Positions 1 through 5,052 of a stretch of 7,236 nucleotides of DNA are shown here, piece after piece (the stretch's first letter is position 1; each line of letters starts with the position of its first letter). Made by a program: the position numbers and the translations under genes. The stretch is from Ruminiclostridium sp. (lineage in GTDB: Bacteria; Bacillota_A; Clostridia; Oscillospirales; Ruminococcaceae): assembly GCA_017550775.1 (NCBI GenBank), contig JAFZOA010000161.1:1-7236 (forward strand), written 5' to 3'. A model generated the notes under the pieces. The model saw only the letters and a list, made by a program, of their open reading frames with translations. It ran no database searches and was not told the origin of the DNA.

Positions 1-120
1 ATAAAGCAGCTTGAGCATGAGCTCGCATACACCCGTCAGGAAGTTGAGTTTTTAAAAAAGCTGCAAATGGCAGATATGGAGGCTCGGAGACAATGGGAAT
101 CCAAGCACCGGCCAAAGTAA
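1..120 (+). CDS. IS3-family transposase OrfA, C-terminal end (5' partial)
   Basis: Frame 1 is open from the window edge to the TAA at 118-120 and gives 39 residues beginning IKQLEHELAYTRQEVEFLKK. The residues are heptad-like and charged. This matches the leucine-zipper coiled coil found at the C-terminus of OrfA in IS3 elements, which in the family mediates multimerisation. The HTH DNA-binding domain expected upstream is off the window. The frame overlaps orfB by 28 nt in the -1 register, and the slippery heptamer at 54-60 lies in its zero frame. Identification depends mostly on the neighbouring orfB and the frameshift layout. Confidence 0.8.
   Translation: MKQLEHELAYTRQEVEFLKKLQMADMEARRQWESKHRPK
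54..60 (+). promoter_or_regulatory. Programmed -1 ribosomal frameshift heptamer (A AAA AAG)
   Basis: The sequence A-AAA-AAG sits exactly in the X-XXY-YYZ phase of the orfA frame: codons TTA, AAA, AAG at 52-60. A -1 slip continues at GCT (60-62) in frame 3. That frame has a stop at 45-47 but is open from there through the orfB start at 93. The slip therefore joins OrfA to OrfB as a single OrfAB transposase, which in IS3 elements is the active enzyme. I did not identify a downstream stimulatory structure with confidence. Confidence 0.85.
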
Positions 121-1043
121 AGTACGCGATCATATACGAGACCATCAGGAATGACAATAACGCTCTGAGCATCTCGTATATGTGTGAGATCGCGGGAGTG
201 TCTCGTTCAGGCTTCTATGCGTGGCTGGATGCCGCTCCAGCCAGAGACCGGCGCAACGAACAGGATAGGAAAGACTTTGATCTTATCCTTGAAGCGTACA
301 GGTTTCGTGGATACCGGAAAGGCGCCCGCAGCATATATATGAGACTGCTTCATATCGGCGTCATCATGAATGTCAAGAAGATACGGCGGCTTATGAAGAA
401 ATTCAATCTGGTTTGTCCTATCCGCAAAGCAAATCCGTATCGGAGAATGGCTAAGGCACTTGCGACAAGCAATGTAGCTCCCAATATCGTGAAACGCGAG
501 TTTAAACAAGAGCCTCGAAAAGTATTACTGACTGACATAACATACCTGTTCTTTGAAGGCGGAAAATGTTATCTGTCAACAACTCTCGATGCGTTCACAC
601 ATGAGATATTGGCTTATCAGCTGAGTATGAGTCTCAAGGTGGATTTTGTTCTTGATACAGTAGATCAGCTTGTAGAGCAGCATGGCTGCACGCTTGACAA
701 CGAAACCATTGTACACTCGGATCAAGGCTGTCATTACACCAGCTATGCGTTTATTCAAAAGCTCAAAGATGCTGAATTCGTACAATCAATGTCTCGACGC
801 GGAAATTGTTGGGACAACGCTCCGCAGGAAAGTTTCTTCGGTCACATGAAGGATGATATTCATGATGAGATCGCAGTTTATTCATCTTTCGACGATGTCA
901 AGCGAAAGATTGATGACTGGATGGATTACTACAATAACGACCGCTATCAATGGGAACTGCTGAAACTCTCGCCGGTTGAGTATTATACTTACCTCAAAAC
1001 AGGCGTATATCCGTTACCCACATATGACAACAAAGTACAGTAG
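93..1043 (+). CDS. IS3-family transposase OrfB (DDE integrase core)
   Basis: This is the catalytic half of the transposase, which cuts and joins the IS ends through a circular intermediate. The 316-residue frame has an HTH_21-like N-terminal region (about residues 28-115, with the segment CEIAGVSRSGFYAWL). An rve integrase core follows. The catalytic triad is intact: D148 in LLTDITY, D210 in HSDQGCHYTS and E246 in NAPQESFFG. The 35 residues between the second D and the E are the family hallmark. The conserved YYNNDRYQ segment near residue 280 is also present. The first ATG is at 93, but functional protein is probably made mainly as OrfAB by frameshifting at 54-60. Length is normal for the family and no internal stop is seen. 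The stop TAG at 1041-1043 is followed at once by a stem-loop. Confidence 0.95.
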   Translation: MGIQAPAKVKYAIIYETIRNDNNALSISYMCEIAGVSRSGFYAWLDAAPARDRRNEQDRKDFDLILEAYRFRGYRKGARSIYMRLLHIGVIMNVKKIRRLMKKFNLVCPIRKANPYRRMAKALATSNVAPNIVKREFKQEPRKVLLTDITYLFFEGGKCYLSTTLDAFTHEILAYQLSMSLKVDFVLDTVDQLVEQHGCTLDNETIVHSDQGCHYTSYAFIQKLKDAEFVQSMSRRGNCWDNAPQESFFGHMKDDIHDEIAVYSSFDDVKRKIDDWMDYYNNDRYQWELLKLSPVEYYTYLKTGVYPLPTYDNKVQ

Positions 1044-1048
1044 TAACA

Positions 1049-1065
1049 CTGGGGCTCTGCCCCAG
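1049..1065. repeat. Perfect stem-loop CTGGGGC-TCT-GCCCCAG
   Basis: A 7-bp perfect GC-rich stem with a 3-nt loop begins 5 nt after the orfB stop and is followed by ACCCCGAGG. It has no adjacent T-tract in the rightward direction, so it is not a textbook terminator, though it could slow polymerase or protect a 3' end. From memory, sequences of the form GGGGC-N-GCCCC plus ACCCC are dispersed between genes in gut Clostridia; I cannot verify copy number from one window. Confidence 0.6.
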
Positions 1066-1091
1066 ACCCCGAGGTTTATCGCTTTTGTTTC

Positions 1092-1148
1092 CGAGAGGCA
1101 GTAACGCCCCTCAAAGAAAAAAGGCAGCACATTATGTACTGCCTCTCG
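1092..1148. repeat. 12-bp perfect inverted repeat (CGAGAGGCAGTA) enclosing a terminator
   Basis: CGAGAGGCAGTA at 1092-1103 is exactly complementary to TACTGCCTCTCG at 1137-1148, with 33 nt between. A smaller hairpin (1123-1130 with 1136-1143) shares the right arm, so the two folds are mutually exclusive. The unit may be a small palindromic repeat element or part of an IS end. Confidence 0.6.
1113..1143 (-). terminator. Rho-independent terminator of the leftward genes
   Basis: Read on the minus strand, GGCAGTAC - ATAAT - GTGCTGCC forms an 8-bp stem with one mismatch and a 5-nt loop, followed directly by TTTTTTCTTT (1122 down to 1113). This is the classic intrinsic terminator form. It lies about 75 nt past the stop of the 62-aa ORF. 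It would end transcription of the leftward group (208-aa gene, ldhA, EamA gene, small ORF) and shield the IS from antisense transcripts. Confidence 0.8.
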
Positions 1149-1217
1149 CAAACCCGGTGCGGTGCTCATGTCGCTCCTCAGCGTTGCACTATCCCCCGTA
1201 TCTGTAAAGCAGTTTTA

Positions 1218-1406
1218 TTATATCATATCGGGTAGATTTTTACTACCCCTAAAAATCATAGTTGTCCTTGACATTGGGTACATTTTAAAACGCCAATTGA
1301 CCTTTCCCATATTCTCGTCAAAATTCATTCCCCGAGTCATTTTTTTGACGATTTCTATATTCTTTTTGAATTCTTCGCTTTCCGCTTTTCGAATATAAAT
1401 GGACAT
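1218..1406 (-). CDS. Small 62-aa protein, unrecognised (possible gene remnant)
   Basis: The ATG at 1406 is preceded by AAAAGAGGTAAGA, a good Shine-Dalgarno with a 5-nt gap, and by a TATAAT-like -10 box ending 31 nt upstream. The frame closes with TAA followed by a second TAA three bases on. The product starts MSIYIRKAESEEFKKNIEIV, is basic and methionine-rich, and has no membrane segment. The opening resembles the first strand and helix of GNAT acetyltransferases (IRKAxxxDF pattern), but the rest does not continue as a GNAT domain. It could be a truncated remnant or a genuine small protein. It lies about 40 nt downstream of the EamA stop and upstream of the leftward terminator. The signals support expression; the function is unknown. 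Confidence 0.45.
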   Translation of the reverse strand: MSIYIRKAESEEFKKNIEIVKKMTRGMNFDENMGKVNWRFKMYPMSRTTMIFRGSKNLPDMI

Positions 1407-1419
1407 TCTTACCTCTTTT

Positions 1420-1442
1420 AAACTCCGATTTATCGTATTATA
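1420..1442 (-). promoter_or_regulatory. Likely promoter -10 and start region for the 62-aa ORF
   Basis: On the minus strand a TATAAT hexamer (1442-1437) is followed after 2 nt by GATAAATCGGAGTTT (1434-1420), then the SD and ATG. Transcription would begin near 1430, giving a leader of about 25 nt. The -35 position (about 1465-1460, TTCATT) is poor. The same 15-mer occurs at the same place after the -10 box of another promoter at 7096-7118. The promoter overlaps the 3' end of the EamA gene. Confidence 0.4.
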
Positions 1443-1445
1443 TTA

Positions 1446-2378
1446 TCATTTTTCTTTAAAATGAAGCAGTTTTTTATTAACAATACAAATTCCGGCAGCC
1501 ACAAGCAGAACAGCTACGAAATACTGCCATTTCAGTGGCTCGTTCAGAAGCAGCGCGGCAAACATTACTCCCAGAACGGGGATAAGCGCGTTATAGATCG
1601 CGATCTCGCTTATAGGATAAACAGAGAGCAATTCGTTATATATCGCAAAGCAGACTGCCGAGATCAGCACAAGCGCCGTCAGCACGACGATACCGCCGAG
1701 TCGAAAACTCCACGCGCCGGTAGTACCCATACATAAGCCCGCCAGCACCAATAACGCACCGCCTATCGCCATGCTGTAGCCTGTTGCAGACATGATATTC
1801 ATTTTCTTCGAAACGACCCTTGTGACGACACCGCCGAAGGCTCCGCAAAGAGCGTTAAGAAGGATCATTCCGTCCCCGCCGAAAGAAATGTTTTCAAAAA
1901 AGTTTCCGCCGGGCTCGATGTTTATAAGCACTATCCCCGCGAATCCCATTACACAGCCGATCACTTTACGTTTGTTCAATTTGTCATCGGCAAAAAATAC
2001 GGTCGATAAAAAGATAAGGAAAAATCCGCTCATAGAGTCAAGTATCGTTGACCGACCGCTGGTATTATTGCCGAGTCCTATGTACGCGAACATATAATGA
2101 AGTGTAGTGTTGACAAGCGCCAGAAGAAGCAGCCACGAAACGTCTTTTTTACTTTTCAGATCAAGCTTCGTTTTTCTGCAAACGCAGAATGCGGAAACAA
2201 GCAATCCTGCCAACAGGAAACGAATACCTGCAAACAGCAGCTTTCCTCCCAGATCGTCTGATGTAATTTCAAATATGCCGTAACCCACTTTGATGAGTGG
2301 ATATGCCATTGACCACCCGACCGCGCAAATGATCGCAAGAATTGCTTTGTAACGTTTATCCTGAAATATGTTATTCAA
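1446..2378 (-). CDS. EamA-family (DMT superfamily) membrane transporter
   Basis: This is a predicted inner-membrane exporter of small metabolites; the substrate cannot be read from sequence. The 310 residues carry about ten hydrophobic segments (near 11-33, 46-67, 80-101, 112-130, 136-154, 168-188, 198-217, 228-248, 258-279, 285-302) in two five-helix EamA repeats. The typical end of the second repeat, AIYNALIPVLGVMFAALLLNE, sits at about 260-280. The basic tail NKKLLHFKEK fits a cytoplasmic C-terminus. The start is TTG at 2378, with AGGAAAGAG 12 nt upstream, a rather long gap. No ATG fits better without losing the first helix. It lies 38 nt downstream of ldhA and is probably cotranscribed. 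Export of a fermentation or amino-acid product is possible but is inference. Confidence 0.85.
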   Translation of the reverse strand: MNNIFQDKRYKAILAIICAVGWSMAYPLIKVGYGIFEITSDDLGGKLLFAGIRFLLAGLLVSAFCVCRKTKLDLKSKKDVSWLLLLALVNTTLHYMFAYIGLGNNTSGRSTILDSMSGFFLIFLSTVFFADDKLNKRKVIGCVMGFAGIVLINIEPGGNFFENISFGGDGMILLNALCGAFGGVVTRVVSKKMNIMSATGYSMAIGGALLVLAGLCMGTTGAWSFRLGGIVVLTALVLISAVCFAIYNELLSVYPISEIAIYNALIPVLGVMFAALLLNEPLKWQYFVAVLLVAAGICIVNKKLLHFKEK

Positions 2379-2416
2379 TTCTTTTTGTTGTCTCTTTCCT
2401 ATAATCGTTCAATTAT

Positions 2417-3454
2417 TCAGAAGCACCTTTCCTTACGCGCTTTCTTGCAGTTTTCGATATTTCCGCAGCGGTAGCAGAGCTCATTATCGCAGATACCGTC
2501 GTTTTCAAAATACGAGCGGATATTGTTTATCGTAGTCTCCGCGATATTGTTCAGCGCTTCTTCCGTAAGGAATGCCTGATGCGATGTCACAATAACGTTT
2601 GGCATTGAGATAAGGCGCGACAACAGCTCGTCATTCAGGATATGTCCAGATCTGTCCTCGAAGAATATGTCGGCTTCTTCCTCGTAAACGTCAAGGCAGG
2701 CAGCACCGACCTTGCGAGCCTTTATACCCTCAAGCAGAGCCTCGGCATCTATCAGCGCACCTCTCGACGTGTTGAGTATCACAACGCCCTTCTTCATCTT
2801 TTCGATAGCGGCGGCGTTTATCATGTGCTTTGTTTCATCGGTCAGCGGACAATGCAGAGAAATGATGTCGCTGCGCTCAAAAAGGTCGTCCAGAGAAACG
2901 TAGTTAATGCCGCTATCCGCTGCGGGATATGCGTCATAAGCGATAACATTCATCCCGAAGCCGCGGCAGATGTCAACAAATATCCTTCCGATCTTGCCGG
3001 TGCCTATAACACCAACGGTCTTGCCGTGCAGATCAAATCCGGTGAGCCCGCTTAGTGAGAAGTTGAAATCTCTCGTCCTGTTATATGCCTTGTGTATGCG
3101 GCGGATAGATGTGAGAAGGAGTGCTGCGGTATGCTCCGCGACTGCATACGGCGAATACGCGGGAACATGCGAAACGTGTATCTTTCTGTATGCGTGCTCA
3201 ACATCGACATTGTTATATCCTGCACAGCGCAGTGCGATCATTTTCGTACCGCTGTCATAAAGCTTGTCTATAACCTTGTCGTTTACGGTATCGTTCACGA
3301 AAACACATACCACATCGCAGTCGTTGGCGAGCTCAACGGTATCCTCCGTCAGCTTCGTTTCGAGAAATTTGAACTCGATCTCACCCGGCTTTTCGTAACG
3401 CGCAAACGATGCCTTGTCGTATTCCTTTGTGTCGAAAAATGCTATCTTGATCAT
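2417..3454 (-). CDS. ldhA: D-lactate dehydrogenase (NAD-dependent, fermentative)
   Basis: This enzyme reduces pyruvate to D-lactate with NADH in the cytoplasm, regenerating NAD during fermentation. The 345 residues align by eye along their length with E. coli LdhA: N-terminal IAFFDTKEYDK, then IALRCAGYNNVD (about 73-84) and VPAYSPYAVAEHTA (97-110). The Rossmann motif GTGKIG (G151, G153, G156) and NAD-binding D174 are present. The catalytic residues are R231 (NTSRGALID), E260 (in DVYEEE) and H292 (TSHQAF). The spacing matches the family, and FFEDRS marks the D-LDH branch rather than generic hydroxyacid dehydrogenases. The start is certain: AAGGAGGG lies 6 nt before the ATG. The oddity is the C-terminus. 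After the usual NEL the protein continues about 19 residues with a CxxC pair and two more cysteines. It begins 17 nt after the stop of the upstream 208-aa gene, so the two are likely cotranscribed. Confidence 0.95.
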   Translation of the reverse strand: MIKIAFFDTKEYDKASFARYEKPGEIEFKFLETKLTEDTVELANDCDVVCVFVNDTVNDKVIDKLYDSGTKMIALRCAGYNNVDVEHAYRKIHVSHVPAYSPYAVAEHTAALLLTSIRRIHKAYNRTRDFNFSLSGLTGFDLHGKTVGVIGTGKIGRIFVDICRGFGMNVIAYDAYPAADSGINYVSLDDLFERSDIISLHCPLTDETKHMINAAAIEKMKKGVVILNTSRGALIDAEALLEGIKARKVGAACLDVYEEEADIFFEDRSGHILNDELLSRLISMPNVIVTSHQAFLTEEALNNIAETTINNIRSYFENDGICDNELCYRCGNIENCKKARKERCF

Positions 3455-3471
3455 GAGTAACCCTCCTTGTC

Positions 3472-4098
3472 TTATTCAACTTCCTTATATAACATTCTTG
3501 TGTTGCCAATTTCCTCAAATCCGCTGTCCTCATACAGTTTCCAGAGTTTGGTGTTCTTAGCTGAAACCGGATATGGAGCATTACCTTCTACAAGGGTGTC
3601 CAGCTCGTCGTCATTCAGCAGAATATTGGTGTTATCCGCGGATACACCGTTAGTCGTGATCTTGGGATCGAGTTTTACCGAAACACTGTGCTTCGGAATA
3701 AGAGCGTCGGCGTCCGACTTGTCAAGCTGCAACGGATAATACGCAAGATACTGCGGTTTTACGTGGTACAGGATAAACAATATATATGGCAGCTTTTCAA
3801 GTATCTGCTGCTTAAGCTCATTATCGTCAAAGCCTTTTTCCATTTCAAGCTCGTAGATATAGTATATATCCGCTAAAACACCAATATTAAAATCTATCAG
3901 GTCTTCAAACATGAATGATGACGCTACATACGAGAGATCAGCACTCATGTCATCGCAGAGCATCAGGAAATCCTCGCCGTCCTCGGACATCTGTTTATAT
4001 GATTTATCTATTGCATTATACCATAAAATCGCTGGTTTTGCAACAAATATATAAGCTCCCGTTGAAAATCCATACATTTTCAGTACGCCACTACACAA
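3472..4098 (-). CDS. Unrecognised protein upstream of ldhA, up to 208 aa
   Basis: I do not recognise this family. The product is acidic and rich in Tyr, Leu and Asp. It has a helical middle (about residues 55-125, including YILFILYHVKPQYLAYYPL at 105-123), probably not transmembrane. The segment TNILLNDDELDTLVEGNAPY lies at about 157-176. The last 25 residues (KLWKLYEDSGFEEIGNTRMLYKEVE) resemble the end of a GNAT acetyltransferase, but the preceding region lacks the GNAT acetyl-CoA loop. The start is uncertain. The longest frame uses TTG at 4098 with no Shine-Dalgarno. Inner methionines at residues 8, 37 and 46 are alternatives, and the last has GAGG 8 nt before it. The TAA stop is 17 nt before ldhA with its strong SD, so this gene probably leads the ldhA operon. 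No clear promoter was found upstream on this strand. Confidence 0.6.
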   Translation of the reverse strand: MCSGVLKMYGFSTGAYIFVAKPAILWYNAIDKSYKQMSEDGEDFLMLCDDMSADLSYVASSFMFEDLIDFNIGVLADIYYIYELEMEKGFDDNELKQQILEKLPYILFILYHVKPQYLAYYPLQLDKSDADALIPKHSVSVKLDPKITTNGVSADNTNILLNDDELDTLVEGNAPYPVSAKNTKLWKLYEDSGFEEIGNTRMLYKEVE

Positions 4099-4144
4099 AT
4101 TTTCAATTTAACGGTTTAATGTTCCGATTTTGACACTTTACAAA

Positions 4145-4170
4145 GAAAATATTCCAAATAGGATATTTTC
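4145..4170. promoter_or_regulatory. Imperfect palindrome just upstream of the repressor operon -35 box
   Basis: GAAAATATTCC (4145-4155) and GGATATTTTC (4161-4170) pair as 8 bp plus 2 bp with one bulged T, around AAATA. The dyad ends 2 bp before the TTGACA box. It may be an operator for the S24 repressor encoded downstream or an AT-rich upstream activating region. The half-site GGATA/TATCC is similar to the TATCT/AGATA dyad inside the promoter. Confidence 0.4.
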
Positions 4171-4172
4171 TA

Positions 4173-4201
4173 TTGACAAATCTATCTTAACGAGATATAA
4201 T
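4173..4201 (+). promoter_or_regulatory. Consensus sigma-A promoter of the repressor-polymerase-yolD operon
   Basis: TTGACA at 4173-4178 and TATAAT at 4196-4201 match consensus at all twelve positions, with the ideal 17-bp spacer. Transcription should start near 4208, giving a leader of about 33 nt to the ATG at 4241. Such a strong promoter in front of a self-cleaving repressor implies it is normally held shut by bound protein. Confidence 0.9.
4183..4197. promoter_or_regulatory. Candidate operator between -35 and -10 (TATCT-N5-AGATA)
   Basis: A perfect 5-bp dyad, TATCT-TAACG-AGATA, sits in the promoter spacer and touches the -10 box, an ideal place for a repressor to block RNA polymerase. An HTH-type repressor is encoded immediately downstream, so autoregulation is the simple reading. 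Assignment to that protein is inference. Confidence 0.45.
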
Positions 4202-4240
4202 ATAAGCAGAACATAGATCTGTCGGAGAAAGGATACATAT

Positions 4241-5038
4241 ATGGCTGATATAAAATATAATGTTGAAACCGCTAAAGGGAACAACATGATCGGGAACAAA
4301 CTGCTTGAAATACGCAAAAAGCGGCATATTACACAGGTTGAGTTTTCAAGAATGCTTGGAAGATACGGTGTTAGTGTTCAACCTGCCGCTGTAGGAAAAT
4401 GGGAAAGCGGCACGACCACACCGACTGCGTATCAGATCATTGCTATTGCAATGGCGCTGAATATCCCCGACATTATAACTGAGTTTACAGGTATGGCCTG
4501 TCCGCCCGATCTCGAACTGAACGAACAGGGTTTGAAAAAGCTCGACGAGTATCGCGATCTGCTTATCGCGTCGGGGAAATATAAGCTGCGTATTCCCGAA
4601 ATTACGCCGATACGTAAAATGATACCCATTCCTACCAGCTATATCAAAGCCGCTGCGGGTTCTGGTAACTTCTTGGACGATGAGAACTTCGAGGATAAGG
4701 AGTACCCCGAAAGCGCAGTTCCTGCCGGAACGGACTTTGCTCTGTTCGTGGACGGTGAAAGTATGGCTCCGATCTTCGTCAACGGACAGGTTGTGTTTGT
4801 GCAGAAGTGCGAGACGATAAAACCCGGACAGGTCGGCATTTTCAGCATTGATAACGAGGTCGTCATCAAGATTTATGATGAACAGGAGCCCGATGAGTCT
4901 GTACGTGAGGAATTCACCGACAGTAACGGTTATGTTCATCCGCAAGTCGTTCTGCTATCATATAACAGCGAATGGGAGCCCCGTCCGATCTCGCCGTATC
5001 AGGAATTTCACGTTTACGGACGGGTATTAAGCTCATAA
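4241..5038 (+). CDS. HTH-S24 self-cleaving transcriptional repressor (LexA/CI-like)
   Basis: This is a DNA-binding repressor predicted to cleave itself when RecA is activated by DNA damage. The 265 residues begin with an XRE-type helix-turn-helix (about 17-80: LLEIRKKRHITQVEFSRML, VGKWESGTTTPT). A linker follows, then an S24 peptidase domain. The self-cleavage bond is probably A139-G140 (AAAGSG). The catalytic pair is S174 (VDGESMAP) and K210 (EVVIKIYD). The 35-residue step from cleavage site to serine equals that of LexA. The chosen ATG has AAAGGA 7 nt upstream. The inner ATG at 4286 (residue 16) also has a good AAAGGG site, and the HTH begins right after it, so a 250-aa form is possible. 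It is first in an operon with a Y-family polymerase 14 nt downstream. It could act both as repressor and as the UmuD-like partner of the polymerase. Confidence 0.92.
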   Translation: MADIKYNVETAKGNNMIGNKLLEIRKKRHITQVEFSRMLGRYGVSVQPAAVGKWESGTTTPTAYQIIAIAMALNIPDIITEFTGMACPPDLELNEQGLKKLDEYRDLLIASGKYKLRIPEITPIRKMIPIPTSYIKAAAGSGNFLDDENFEDKEYPESAVPAGTDFALFVDGESMAPIFVNGQVVFVQKCETIKPGQVGIFSIDNEVVIKIYDEQEPDESVREEFTDSNGYVHPQVVLLSYNSEWEPRPISPYQEFHVYGRVLSS

Positions 5039-5052
5039 AAGGAGTGAACCGC

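Larger units (their letters stand above)
1..1043 (+). mobile_element. IS3-family insertion sequence, right part only
   Basis: The left end lies outside the window. What remains is the end of orfA, a -1 frameshift signal and a complete orfB, which is the standard two-frame layout of IS3-family elements. The OrfB motifs resemble the IS150 subgroup. The right boundary is uncertain. IS3 elements usually end in CA, and a candidate end is the ACA at 1037-1039 just inside the orfB stop. The end could also lie in the structured stretch 1044-1110. Without the left inverted repeat or the target duplication I cannot fix it. Nothing in the visible part looks broken, so the element may be active. Confidence 0.85.

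Noticed and set aside
1162..1398. 78-codon hydrophobic plus-strand frame opposite the 62-aa ORF
   Set aside because: It lacks an SD, and its hydrophobicity follows from the complement of a charged reading frame. The minus-strand ORF has the better signals.
2642..3055. 137-codon plus-strand frame within ldhA
   Set aside because: It is entirely antisense to a clearly identified D-lactate dehydrogenase, and the translation has no family resemblance.
4099..4240. LexA box (GAAC-N4-GTTC type) near the repressor promoter
   Set aside because: I looked for the motif on both strands and found only isolated GAAC or GTTC halves without proper partners.
4346..4945. 199-codon open frame on the minus strand opposite the S24 repressor gene
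   Set aside because: It is fully antisense to a gene with intact catalytic motifs, has no recognisable domain, and I see no promoter or SD for it. It is a shadow frame.
4972..5052. N-terminal extension of the polymerase to the upstream ATG
   Set aside because: It would overlap the repressor gene, lacks an SD and adds residues outside the Y-family fold. The ATG at 5053 has AAAAGGAG and starts directly at the first palm strand.
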